Assembly (NCBI GenBank): GCA_032209605.1
Contig: JASFXZ010000074.1
Location: forward strand, 434,001 to 498,000
Source: Mactromeris polynyma
Taxonomy: Eukaryota; Mollusca; Bivalvia; Venerida; Mactridae
Length of the DNA stretch: 64,000 nucleotides
Reading direction: 5' to 3'
In this document: piece after piece, positions 39,856 through 53,200 of the stretch
How the letters are laid out: each line of letters starts with the position of its first letter
Position numbering within the stretch: position 1 is the stretch's first letter
Notes under the pieces: model-generated
Databases searched by the model: none
Told to the model about the DNA's origin: nothing
The model's input: only the letters and a program-made list of their open reading frames with translations
Made by a program: the position numbers and the translations under genes

Positions 39856-42327
39856 AAATGACTCCACATGCGCGTAATAGCATCCATTTGTTTTTTTGTT
39901 CGATAATAAATATTCATTAGTCGAATAGCAATTGATGTGTCGTCGAAATAGTCGAGCAATTAGTTTCACTTATATGTTAATATAGTATTTTACCCCCCTC
40001 CCCCCTAACAAAAAGAGTTTATTTTCAATTTTTATATCAATACAAGATTCGTGTTCATAAATTACTGAATTTATTAAAAGTTAAATTCGCTACAGAGTAT
40101 ATAGTTTTCATAAAAAATGCGTAATTAATTCTTTGATTCATGACAGATGATGAAATATTCTTGACACATAAATTTGCAAAACTTGATTTACAATCGTTGT
40201 TAAATAACTTAAATTCTACAAAATCTCGAAGAAGAAAAGCATAAAAAATCATACCTTGTTCCAAAATAAACTGTAAATGTTTGATAGCAAAGTTTCTGAC
40301 TTTTGCATGGCAGGGTTAACCGTATCTCTCCAATATTAGAAATATTCTGATATCAGAATCCGAGATACTTGTTCTTCACATGATAAAATAATCATAAAAG
40401 ATCATTAAAATCCGGTGGAATTTCATTGTACACAGCATGTTGTTCAACATTTTACATTGGTAGTAACGTTCAAATTCGCCTCAAAGCAGCTGTTTATGTA
40501 ATAATTGTTCCATCATTGCGTAAAGTTTTTCATAACTTTTCAAAACAATTCACTTATCTCAATTACGATAGTCTCGTTCGTGTCTTACGAGAATCAAAAT
40601 TCTATTCACCTGTTGGTGAAATCTGTTCGTACGATATTAAATTTATGCTTAACTACACTTCGTAAAATTTAGTATTTTCTTACATATTCTTGTATATACA
40701 CACCCTCCAAATAATATGTACACCCGTTATTAATATTTAAAACAAAATGATTTACCGAATTACCGCCTACACTTTTTCACCTGTTTACTGTCAAAATTAA
40801 ATCCAGTGTATATTTCTGGCAAAAACGAACAATGGCATGCATAATATGCGTTTATAATTCTAATAATTTATTTTATCTTATTTCCGAGTTAACTGCTAAA
40901 TTTTAATCACGAACTTGTAAACAATGCTTCACAGGAGCGCAGCTCATTCACAGATTTCAAATTATTTATCTAAGAAATTTGCGGTATTAATACACAAACT
41001 TAAACTGTTGTACTATATCTCTACTTCAAACTAGCCAATTCATAATTTAAGCACACGCACTAATCCACGGCGAATACTGTCGTAACTGTTGACAACAACA
41101 TAACTCAACGCTGACTCCATGCCATTCAATGAATTGTCTCAACCTTTCACAAGTTCTTTAAAGACAATAACACATTCATCAAACTGCCCACCTTGTTCCA
41201 ACAAACTAATGGTTAGTTGTAAGTTAGCTGTCCTCTAACACATGACGTTGAATTCGCACTACACATCAGTCATATATGTCTGTTAAAGAAACAAATGACA
41301 TCTCAATGCTTAGGCAACAGCACTTCGCGGCTCACAAACCAATAAATTGGAAGAAAGACATTAGATAAGCCAGCAGCAATGCATCCGATTAATTTCGACA
41401 GACAACGCCAATTTCTTTTAGCTTATATGTTTGTTCAGCCTTCGTCTGTTTCATGGTTACTGACTCTATGATGCCAATTCCACTGGAAAACCAATATAGG
41501 GTGCGCACAACAAGGTGGACTGCCGGCAACCAGACAACATATTGAAACAGGAATCCAGAAAACCGATTGATTTGTCGCCGTCTGGTGACATATTTTGTCA
41601 TATATGTAAGCTTTTTAGTAAGAGGACATCATTATAGGACATTCAATTAACTACAGTATAAAAATACTTGCACAGAGAGGCGACATTCAAAACAAAACAG
41701 GATCGCGCCACACAGATTCCATACAACGAAGACTATGCATAGACCAATGGGTGAAGATATAAGGGAACATCACATGACTGCGCAACAACAGTAACGTTAT
41801 GAAACGGTTTAAAAACCGTCAGTATAAAATAGTGCAGGCTAAAAAAATTGTAGATGTCCCATTTTCTCACTTCAAGCTGCATGACCTTTTTATATTCTCT
41901 GATGACTATGTTATAGTATTAAAACATCCGAATTGCATAATATTTTACAAAAAATACTTCGTGGTAGTTTGGTATTAACGTATTTCTGACTTGGCCGACA
42001 GTAACCAATTTAAGACATCAAAACGAACGTAGAGATATTCTGTGATCTTAATAAGAATTGTTCACGGATGGGAGAGGATTTTGTAATATATCATTTTGAT
42101 AACGACCAGGGAATGATCTTAGGTGTCATTCAGCATATATCAAAACATTTTTGTCATACATGTTACACGCCAGGAATGGTCACTTTATTCCAAGAATTAT
42201 TCAGTGACAGAAAAGTGTCTTCGAATGCAGTAAGGAATTAAATGTCTAGTAGATTAAATTCTGCGAAATAATATTTCCCTCGACAACGATGTCATTCCTT
42301 ATCACATATTTATGAAAATTTTACATA
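39856..42327. other. non-coding; weak coding-like patches only
   Basis: Minus-strand frames at 40055-40264 and 41389-41601 lack recognisable motifs. A CCCCCCTCCCCCC run lies near 39990. Confidence 0.4.
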
Positions 42328-42560
42328 TGAGCGCCGCTGTACAATTTCCAACCTCTTCTTAAAGTGACGTAATTTTCAGAAAACTTCACATGTGACATCA
42401 ACATGTAGTGACAGCAATATTTGCCCCATATGGCAATGTGAAAACGAAGTGACCATATGGAGTAAATAGTAGTTCCTGCTTGCAAATAGTGACATCACAT
42501 GTTGCGTTTTCTTAAAACGACATCACTTAATGGAGAGGTTGGAAATCTCATAGCAGTTTA
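42328..42560 (-). mobile_element. MITE family A, copy 11, with CATA duplication
   Basis: TGAGCGCCGCTGTACAATTT ... AATCTCATAGCAGTTTA, with CATA directly flanking both ends. Several internal CRE palindromes have decayed (TGACGTAA, TGACATCA), so this copy looks older. Confidence 0.78.
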
Positions 42561-44332
42561 CATATACTAATTATATAAAACAAGACAATTAATAAACACA
42601 TGAAGAAAAATGAAATATATGACGTTAAAATCCAGGGGCATGGAGTTTCTAAAATAAAAGTAATATATATACTGGTAATAAACTAGTCCAGTTCAGTTCA
42701 GTCGACATTAGGTGTTCGCTTCTTGATTACTTGCTTCCGTGTCTACTGTCCACACCGCATGTACGGCAACTGATCTTAATCCTTATTGTATTGTACGTTC
42801 ATGAACCAACATTTCTGTTGATCTCATCAAAACTCGTTAGATTATTATAAAACTGTTTTGTTTTATAGAAATCATGTATTTAAAGCATCGATATACAGGT
42901 ATCATGTACAAAGGGTCGGTCATTGACGTTTCCAGTGTAATGTAATTTTAGCCAGTAATGGTGAAGCTTCTTCAAATAATAGAGTAAACTGTGGGAGTGC
43001 TCAGTTTCAATGTTGACTATAGGAAACGACTCTCTATTTATTCAAATAAACACTACGATCGAAATAAAGATACGATAAGAATAAGACAACACAGCATTAG
43101 TTTTGGGGCATCATGATGTTTAATTTTATGCTTGTGACATAATGGTCTTCTTAACATGGTTATATTAAACTTATCCAACTTATATTCGATCAGACATATA
43201 TGTTTGGTACTCTTAATCCAATTATATTCACATTTGTTGCAATCATATTCTGGCAATTTTGAAGCTAAATAAATGTGGATATCCAATTGAGATGACGCAG
43301 TGAAGTTGTAGCAATCAGACAAGATAAATCATATTTGTTATGTCTAGACTCGACCAATTAAATTATACTCAAACTGGAAGTATGGTCTAAAATATTTAAT
43401 TTCGTTCAATCGTAACACTAGGGAAATCTATGTACAGAAAGTCGAAAAAAATCACAAACTATGTGTTATCTAGGTAATGTATTCGGAGAAATTATTTTCC
43501 TAATACGAAATAAATTCTAGGAAAACTTTAGTTCGATTGGACTATATAATATTATACCAAACTCATATTAGTTTATACTCCCTTTAACCACTTTGACAAC
43601 GGTTGTAAATAAATTGTAAGGATACCGCCAATGAAAGCATGATAACATTGAGCAATAGACATAGTGTACACAACAACGTTTTCAGTGCAGCCATTTTGTG
43701 CTCCATTTTGTTATTTGAGTCACAGCAGTGCGTAATCCAATCAAATCTTTAGTTAAATGTCGATACAAATATTGGACAGTCGAACTTCCTATGTAAACTG
43801 TACGCTGATTGGTTAAAATATGCACGTTATAATAATGGACTGGAACGGAATAAAGTCTAATGGCCTAAATTATGGTTTGAATGAAAGGTAGTAGACTTTT
43901 GATGTCTGCTAACATGTGTTCGACAAAGAAATCAAAATCTTAACAAATTTAAAAGTAAAACCTATTTGCATATTTTAATTTGCGGCTATCATCTTTATTC
44001 AAAGACTTTTCTTATTCTCAACGGACATGTATCTTTTATTTTAACTATATAGAACAACAGTCACTAACACTTTATGTTGTCTGTCAAAAGCCGCGAATAA
44101 AGTTTGATTCTCGTAAATAATTCTGTAAGAAACTATGTCAAATACTGTACATACTGCATGCAACTAATACATACATGTACAATCTTTTGCTTGTACGTGT
44201 CTAGCCAGATACAATTATCTCATTTCAAATACATAGTCGTTTAATTCGAACGTTAGTTAAACTTATCCAAATCACGAATAAAGCCATTCGTAAAACTGGT
44301 TTGTTTGTGTCTACCCGAATGATCAATTATAT

Positions 44333-45022
44333 TTAGGGATGTCAACGAATGGCAAGGTTGGTATTGGGATATTCGGTCAACCTTCCGAACGAAAATTTGA
44401 ATATTCGAGCATTCGACCTTCTTATTAAATAGTAATACATTTGAAATTCGAAGTTTTTTAACTATTTATTTATTGTGTTATTTTGGCCACCGGCCCATTC
44501 ACATAATATCAATACAATACATATATATACAATGTGAAGCAAGATCAGGATCAGTGCACACAATGTCATCACTTGACAATACAACAACATAAATGTTAGG
44601 AAAAAACTGACATGAGTGAGTTCCTGGTTTTAAATGCATAGTATACATACATAGCTAATCCTCTCATAGTGTCAACATTTGTACAAGACATCAAACTTTA
44701 TGCTTATCAATTTGTGTTTAAAACTGATCGCTCAAGTTGTAAAATTACTAATAATTTCAGGGCCTAGTGTGATCACCAGTGTTATAATATAATTATATAT
44801 CTTGTCCCCAAATATACAACATGATGTGTCAATTAACACATGTAGATATTATTGTCACGCGTAAAACGTCATTCAATGTGATAATGCCCATCATTAAAAT
44901 TTAATACACATGCATTCATATTTTAACTGAAAACATAAATTTTATCGAATATTCGAATGTCGAATCAGTATTCGAATATTAGGACGTTCAAACGAATATT
45001 CAAATATTCGTTGACATCCCTA
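44333..45022. mobile_element. non-autonomous hAT-type transposon, 690 bp, with 8-bp target duplication
   Basis: The ends TTAGGGATGTCAACGAAT and ATTCGTTGACATCCCTA are inverted and flanked on both sides by AATTATAT (44325-44332, 45023-45030). Sub-terminal ATTCGAATATTCG repeats are present. Short inverted ends of this type with 8-bp duplications are typical of the hAT superfamily. It has no transposase frame. The paralogous site at about 51163 is empty. Confidence 0.85.
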
Positions 45023-46019
45023 AATTATATTCTGTTTGGTTTTCCGCGACATCTAAATATTCGGCCTACCTACGGTCAATTCAAAGATAGTTGAGCATAC
45101 CGTTACTGTGCACTCTATGTTTCGCCTCATTTGGTTTCCCTGGCTGACCACATCACCTTTTGCTTACAACCGTTTTCAAATAAATAAAAACAAACTATAC
45201 TCAAATATTACATAGCATGTGCTACACAAAGAAACGAGTATTGTATAATCTGTGTCTATTGGTCAATATTTTGCAAAACTTGGTTTTATTGGCTGACTAC
45301 ATCAGATTTAAAAAAATAAATTAAAACGGACTACTTATCTACCCCAAAACTTGTATATTCTCCAAAAAAGAGCTACTAACAGGGATGGACAATTAATTCG
45401 ACAATCATGTTTAAAAACTATGCTTCAAAAACAAAGCCTTTCGTGTGATGCGTGTCAACGGAACAATCCTGTCACATAAAACAACCTTATAATAACCTCG
45501 AATTATTTACTGTCATGTGAATGCTGGCAATCAAGTCGACAAATCCGTGTTCTCCAAGACTGTATCGTCTTCATTAATTGTACAATGTTAAAAGCGCCGT
45601 CACATTACATTCATTAATCCTAGAAGCAATATGTAAATGCGAGATAGTTCACAAACTGCAATTTTGAAAACTTGGAGAAATTCATTGAATATTCTCAAAG
45701 AAACGTTCAAACAAATGCAAGTGATTTATGGGAATACGTCGCATGTAAAAATCATTGATCAGGTTATACGAAATAAAGTTAATCGCGAGCATGTTATTAA
45801 TGTGATATAGAATTGCTTGCAGATATTAAAATGTGAATTCAATTAAAACAACATGTGGTACCTCTACACACAATACTTGAGCCTGGACAAAAGGGTGATT
45901 TATTCAGATATGTGTAATTTGTTTAGATTTTCAGACGCACAAAACTTTGTACGACCGAAGGTCACCATTGGGACGGTGGATCTGACATAATACAATCAAT
46001 GAATCGCTTATTCTCTACG

Positions 46020-46125
46020 TATATCTGGCAATGGCATTGTAATAATATATATAATGGATGAGAAACATATGGTTTAAATCCTAAATAAAAGTTTTGTTCT
46101 GTTATGTTCTGTTTTGTTCTTATAC
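46020..46125 (+). repeat. LINE-like 3' tail with GTTCT repeats (duplication copy 1)
   Basis: AATGGATGAGAAACATATGG, then TTTAAATCCTAAATAAAAG, then TTTTGTTCTGTTATGTTCTG. The same sequence lies at 52095-52180 in copy 2, so it predates the duplication. Confidence 0.55.
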
Positions 46126-46869
46126 TAAAACCAGAAGGTTGCCAAGTAGCCGTTGACTTTGTAACCTCTAATCTGGCTATAAATCTTCGGCAAATTTGTT
46201 TCTAAATAATATCCAATTTCATAATAACATTGCTTAAGTTTATCAAATGAAGAACATATTCATCGGATGTGGTTATTCACTTACTGGCTGAAACCTAGAA
46301 CCAGACTCGTATTGTGTTGAATATTCTGCTTATAATAACTTTCCATTTATGGCCATAGACACAAATGTACTCAGTTGTACACATATAGACATTTATTTTC
46401 TCAAATATTCGGGTCATAAATACTGTTCATGTATGATCATAGACTCAAATGTACTCATTGCAGACATATACAAGTAATTATATGAATTAAATGTACGTTG
46501 TAAACTATGGGGAGAGACAAAAACATAATACGAAACTACAATACGGTTTATACAGAGACATGATCGTCACTGATTGCTGAATATGATGCGAGATTTAACA
46601 ATCCAATCTATACAACATGGTTTGTACAATCACTAGGGGAGAACAAGAGTAACATAGTATTACAGATAACGATATATATGATAGTTATAAGCAAACAACC
46701 GTGAGACAGATCCAATCCTAGATTTCCATAATTATATTACAAACCAATTACTTCTGTAAATATATATTATATACGTGGAGAGCTGGGGTCTCAGACGAAT
46801 TATGTTTAGATTTTCCTGTACGTTTGTTTTGAAGAATACTTTTTTATAACATGTTTTAAAAGATGAAAG

Positions 46870-47175
46870 AAAGATTAAGTTAGTACATGGAACGCCACAT
46901 GTGCACAAGACATTAACACAAAAAACGCTAAAAGTTGAAAAGGTGTAAGCGCAAACATTTATGTGGATGGGTCGATTAGAAATTGCCTCGCTAATTGCCA
47001 AAAGCAACCAAGGAGAGTAGAGAGAGGAGGGAACAAACAGGAGGAGGGAACCCATTACAAGACCAGCTAAGACAGCACGTTTGCCACTGACTAAGGGAAA
47101 TAAAGACGAACATAACGCCTGACCAAAGAAGGGGGGGGGCGGTATATATTTCTCTAAACATATAAAGGACAATCA
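46870..47175 (-). other. open frame of 146 codons, probably not a gene
   Basis: It contains a CCCCCCCC run and SFICLEKYIPPPPFFGQALC. It partly overlaps a decayed repeat-C-like stretch and is disrupted in duplication copy 2 (52880-53040), which argues against a conserved protein. Confidence 0.3.
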
Positions 47176-48426
47176 TCTGGATTCAACAAAGTTTAAAGCC
47201 TGTTTCGGGCAAGATTTTAACGGTATATTGTTGTTTGCACCCATACGATTAAATGGGGAACCCTTATTTACAGCAATCCAAAGTAAATTATTCTTCATGT
47301 ACGCGGGCTATTCAATAAATCCGTGGACAACTCGTTTATACATGTACATAGATCGTTTGATGGGTGTGTATGTGTCCAGTGCATGCATACATGTACCACT
47401 CTCCAGACGTAGTTTGATACAGCACTTTCATACAGTATAAGAGGATTGAAACATATCGCTGCTGTTCATGACATTATTAACCGGTGGTGCCTTAACTGTC
47501 AGATAGTATAAATCAAAGTTATCATGTCTAGACTTAAGATTTTAACATATATCCTGGAATCACAAACTATATATGATAATACCATTATGCTGTGATAAAT
47601 CAGTCTCCATCGATGGTGCAATACCAGTATGTATATTATATAAACAGTGATATATTTATATACGTATAGAGAGAGAGGGAAATATAGACAGGAAGAATAT
47701 AAATCTCAAATAAAAAATTAGGATTTTAATTTTGAAAATTGAATTATTTCCGGTGATAGATAATTCAATGGAATATGTTACTGGTCACGTCGGATATTTT
47801 CACTCCGTGCCGAAAGGTTTTGTGGCTTCTAAATGTAAACATGCTGATCTAAGCAATTTTATTTCAAATGTTTGCCTCATAGCAACTTTGACATCCAGTT
47901 TCTACGGTGGCATGAAGAAGATATATGTCAGATGGTGGGAAATAAGTCCTGTTTATTAGAGTGGAGCAGACAATTTCACACACAAAGTGGCGATGACATT
48001 CCAAAGAACAATGATACATGACAAAATATACATACTCGTACACGTAAACAATTGCGGAGGTAATATGGGCACGAGACATAGATATAAATGATTGGTGATC
48101 GAAGAAGTACCGCCTTGGAACAATCATGGGCAAAAAAACCACGGGGGCTTTAAACTGTGTTTAAGGGTCCATCTTAACCTAACACAACGATACTTTACGC
48201 AATATAAACAATAACTGTTGGCCACAAATGTACGTATTGCCATGACAAATTTTTCTCACCGTAACTATGCCCCACAAAATTTGATAATCCCAAAAGCTTA
48301 ATGATTCACCGATTCTGATTGGTTAATTATGGCATTGTCACGAAGTCATGGCCTCGACATTAAAACTAGCAGTCACTATCTATATTATCTGTTAATTTCT
48401 ATAATTCAAGTCCCGTCTATAATTAT

Positions 48427-48838
48427 AAAAGAGAGAAAATACGTAACTACAGGGAAAGCCACATACATAAGAAAGTGCCTCCCCACGCAGATCTCCGGAA
48501 AAACAACAATCCACAAAACATAAGGCACTAAAGGAGGTCAAACGGTACACATATTAAGGAACTGGGGCACAAGGAATGGCCCAGCAGACCACAAGGAATA
48601 ACTAGGAGAATCAAAGTGGACAGTAAAGGGAGGGGGTGGTGGGAATAAATGGATGGAAAAGATCACAGGACAAGTCAAGATAACTGGCCTTAATAGGCCA
48701 AAAATGGACAGGAAACAATCTGAACACTGTATAAAGTGACAGAATTGCACAGGGGGAAAGGGAAAAACAAAACACATTCATAACACAAACAGAAACAACA
48801 ATCATATAGCGAATTACAGCCTTGGAACTGTCAGCAAA
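48427..48838 (-). repeat. dispersed repeat family C, long copy inserted after the duplication
   Basis: It runs from AGAGAGAAAATACGTAACTA to TTGGAACTGTCAGC and matches 6195-6480 in minus orientation. Copy 2 of the duplication reads straight through at 54290 (GATAATGATAAACACAGACA), so the insertion point is resolved. Confidence 0.75.
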
Positions 48839-50270
48839 AAAACACAGACATTGAAATATCGTGTCACAAGTTATAATTAAATTTATAGCACATTCAAAAA
48901 CGGTGCGTTATTTTTATAGAAAGAAACACATTGTGTCATAAAAAGCAGCTTGTACTTTTCCTCTCACTAACTTCTTTATTTTATTTATATGTAACATACA
49001 ATAAATTGATTTCTTTGCCTTCGAAGTAACTTCGATAAATTGTTTCATCTACTAATGTGGACGAAGAAAAAAATCGGAGAAACTTATTTTACAATCAAAC
49101 ACTAAACTGGCAGGCACTGTCTTATGTGTGAGGCGTTCCCTGTAGCTACTTATTCTCTCTGTTTAACAATAATGTATTCACTATCTGGTTTTATAATTGA
49201 ATATATTAACATGTGTATTCATGAACGATCTATCATAATTTAGAAACCTGGTGGTTACGTGTGCCTGATGTGTATCTTATAAGTTGTGTACATGTATTTT
49301 ACAAAGAGGATTGACTTTGAACCTGTGTGGATTTTACATTACTCTGGAGTCATAATGTTTCTGTAAAGACAAACAAAAATATCAAAATTTGATAACACAA
49401 TTTACACAATATGAAATAAATTAGCGTCTAATAGTTTCCTATCTCCCAGACACATTACACATTTCTTATATGTCCGATGTTTAGAATGTCACATTTATGA
49501 ATTTTTTTCGGCATTCTGTGGTTAAGAATTGTTTTGCTTGACACATACAATGTAATTCGTAATTCAAGTTAGGGTTCTCTCATATTCAATATACTAATAC
49601 TCCAGTTTTATCGATTTTATATTTATAATATACATGGAATTTGTTCTTCAAATGCTTGTTGTGTTGGAGTTTTACGTTCGTGATTATGTCCTTATTGTTA
49701 GGTGGAATTTCATTACTGAAATCATAGAGAGAGAGCGGAATAAAGGCTAACACTAGTACTGAATTAAAACAAAAATAAGACTAAAACGTAAATTCGTACA
49801 ATGGTTCAGCGAAAGAGTGCTACATATTTTGAATTTCCTTGGCTCTTATAATGTTAGGTAGACGAATATATAGATAGTCCACATCCTCTTAAAACATTTC
49901 GCCAACAAAATTGACATGAAAGTGGAAAAGAGCGTTTTATTATATTTCAATCATGTCAAAGTGAACTTAAGGTTCCATATTAAATATGCTTATCGTGTAC
50001 AAAATAAGCTCAAGACCAACAGAACACGTAAAATAATTCCAGTAAAGACTTTACTTAAATAGACACAATGTTGACATTCGTTTTTCATACTAATTGAAAT
50101 GATTCTACATTCTTTCTAACAACGTCAAATATTTACTCTTATTTTGAGATTGTTGCTCGTGAGAGGTTAATACTTTCTACACAATATTTTATCAAAGCCG
50201 TTTTTGAGGACAGTTTGTTGCCCCAGACAGGACCGCTCTGGAGCAGGGTTACTGTATATCATGTTTGGCA

Positions 50271-53200
50271 GCCTAGTGTTTAATTTTGTATTTGTGTGTA
50301 TATAATTCTTAATATGGTTTTAATAAACGTATCCAACCAATATTCGATCAATCATATCTACTTAGAGCACTTAATAGAATCATGTTCACATGGATTGCAA
50401 TTATATTCGGGCGATTTTGACATTTGAAAGCCACGTAGCGTGTATATTCAATTGAGCTGACGCAATCCGACTAGATAAGTCATATTTGTTTTGTCTAGAC
50501 TCGACGAATTAAATTATACTGAAAGTGGAGGTATGGTCTAAAATGTTCAATTTTGTTAAATCGTAGCACTGGGAAAATATGTGTACTGAAAGTCGAAATA
50601 TTGCCACAAACTACATGTGTTTGTTCTTCTGATAATGCATCATGAGTAATTAATTTCCTGATAGGGAATCAACTCTATGAAAATTTTAATTACCATTGGA
50701 CCTTAATCTATCAAAAATATGAAAAATCGATATTCCGTTCTTTATTTACTTTAGAACAGTTGTAAACAAATTGTGAGGTGGACATCCAATGAAAGCATGT
50801 TTTGGAAAATATTTTATTAATAAATATAGTGTACGCAATAACGTTATTCTCAACTAATTTTGAATCAACGGCGGGGTTTCCTTTATTGTAAATGTAAAGA
50901 GAAACAGTCTCCAACAATTATGCTGTCTGTCAAAAGCCACGAATAAGGATGGTGCTTGAAACTAATTCTGTAAGAAACTACGTCAAACACTGTACATATC
51001 GCATGCGATATACATTGAAACGTTTGCTTGTACGTGTCTAGTCAGATACAATTATCTCATCCAATATACGTAGTAGCTTTATTTGAACGTTTATTAAACT
51101 TTTCCAAATCACGAATAAGCCATTCGTAAAATTGTATGTAGGAGGCACCCAGACCAATAAAACATAATCTGTTTGGTTTCCCGGCGAAATATATCAATCT
51201 AATGGGCCTACCTATTGGCAAGTCAAACTTAGTTGAGAATACCGCTATTGAGCAATCCACCAAAAGACATTATTTCGCAAACAAAAAGGTTTTTTGTTCG
51301 CTGACCACCTCGTATTTACAATCGTTCTCATACAAACGAACGGAATGTACTTACATATAACCAAACTTATATAGGCTCTAAAAACAAACGATTTAACAGG
51401 GATGGCTAAATAATACGATCATCATATTTAAAGAACATATGCTTAACAAACAAAGCAGGCAGTGTGGTGTCTGTAACGATTAACTCAACATTGTACAGTA
51501 TGTCAAATAAAACAACCTTAAAATAACCCCGAATGCTGGCAATCAAGTCGCCCAATTCGTGTTCTCTAAGACTCTATCGTCTTATTTTAAAACGCCGTCA
51601 CCTTACTTTCATTAATCCTAGAAGCAATACGAAAATGTGAGATAATTCACAAACATGTACAATCTTGAAAACTTGCAGAAATTCATTAACTTTTGGAATA
51701 TTTTCAAAGCAACGTGCAAATGAATGCACGTGATTTATGTGTTTTCGTCGCATGTGGAATTATTGATAAGATTTTCTGAACAAAATGAACACCGAGGATG
51801 TTATAAAGGAGGTATGAAATTGGCGATAGTGTAATAATACATCAGATTAGAATGTAAAATGTTTTAAAGGAACATCATGCTGAAAGATTTCTGGTGCCAC
51901 TTCCCACAATCTTTGAAACAGGACAGTAGGGCGATAAATTGTTTAGATATGTATGATTTGTTAAGACTTTGAGACACAAACTTTTACGAAAGAAGGACAC
52001 CATCGAGACGGACCTATAAATGTGGGAATGTCGAGGAATCCAATTCATGTGCCTCAATCCATGAATCGCTTATTTTCTACGTTATTCTGACACTGACCTT
52101 GTTTGTAATTATATATATATAATGGATGAGAAACATATTGTTTAAATCCTAAATAAAAGTTATGTTCTGTTCTGTTCATATACTAGCACCAGAAGGTAGC
52201 CAAGTAGCCGTTGATTTTATAACCTCCAATCTAGCTATACATATTCGCCAATTGCGTTTCAAAATAATACCAAATTTCATAATGTAATTGCTAAAATGTA
52301 TCAAATCAAGTACTTATTCGCCGCATCTGGCTGCTAACTTTAAAATCTAGCGCCAGACATGTATTTTCTCAAATATTCGGGTCATAAATACTGTTCATGT
52401 ATGATCATAGACACAAATGTACTCATTGCAGACATATACAAGTAATTATATATATTAAATGTACGTTGTAAACTAAGGAGAGACACAAAACATAATACGA
52501 AACTGCAATACGGGTGATACAGAGAGAGACATGATCGTCACTAATTGCAGAATATGTAGCTAGTTTTATCAATCCAATCTATACAACATGGTTTGAACAA
52601 TCACTAGGGGAGAACAAGAGTAACTAAGTATTACAGATAACGATATATATGATAGTTATAAGCAAACAACCGTGAGACAGATCCAATCCTAGATTTCCAT
52701 AATTATATTACAAACCAATTACTTCTGTAAATGTATATTATATACGTGGAGAGCTGAGGTCTTGTGTAAGTCTCAGACGAATTATATTTAGATTTTCCTG
52801 TACAAGTGTTTTTAAGAATTCTTTCGGTAACATGTTTTAAAAAATTAAGAAATTATTAAGTTGGTAAATGGAACGCCACGTTCCGAGTCATTGCCTCCTA
52901 GCACAGATCTCAGCGAAACATAAGCACAATAAACGTTAGAAGTTGAGACGGTGTAAGGGCAAACATCTATGGGGATGAGTCGATTAGAAATTTCCAAGAA
53001 AAACAATCAAGGAGAATAGAGGGAGGGGCACTCATACAATTAAACGGGAAACCCTTATTTATAGCAATCCAAAGTATGTTATTCTTCACGTACGTGGGCT
53101 ATTCAATGTATTCGTGAACAACTCGTTTATACATGTATATAGATCGTTTGATGGATGAACATGTGTCCCACACATGCATACATGTACCATTCTCCAGACA

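Larger units (their letters stand above)
43108..49830. repeat. segmental tandem duplication, copy 1
   Basis: Aligned in order to 50271-55450. For example, CTAGACTCGACCAATTAAATTATACT (43345) pairs with 50505, AAATATTCGGGTCATAAATA (46404) with 52372, and ACTCGTTTATACATGTA (47330) with 53121. No gene is evident inside. Copy 1 carries three extra insertions: the hAT element at 44333-45022 and repeat C sequences at 48427-48838 and about 49110-49168. Confidence 0.85.

Noticed and set aside
40055..40380. Minus-strand coding-like patch with a donor-like GTATGA at about 40250
   Set aside because: No family match, no phase-compatible partner exon found.
41389..41601. 70-codon frame considered as a channel N-terminal exon
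   Set aside because: Does not resemble the PAS domain or ERG N-terminal linker, and no matching phase.
46732..47172. 146-codon minus-strand frame with Pro and Cys
   Set aside because: Sits in the duplicated region but is disrupted in the other copy, and part is repeat-derived low-complexity sequence.
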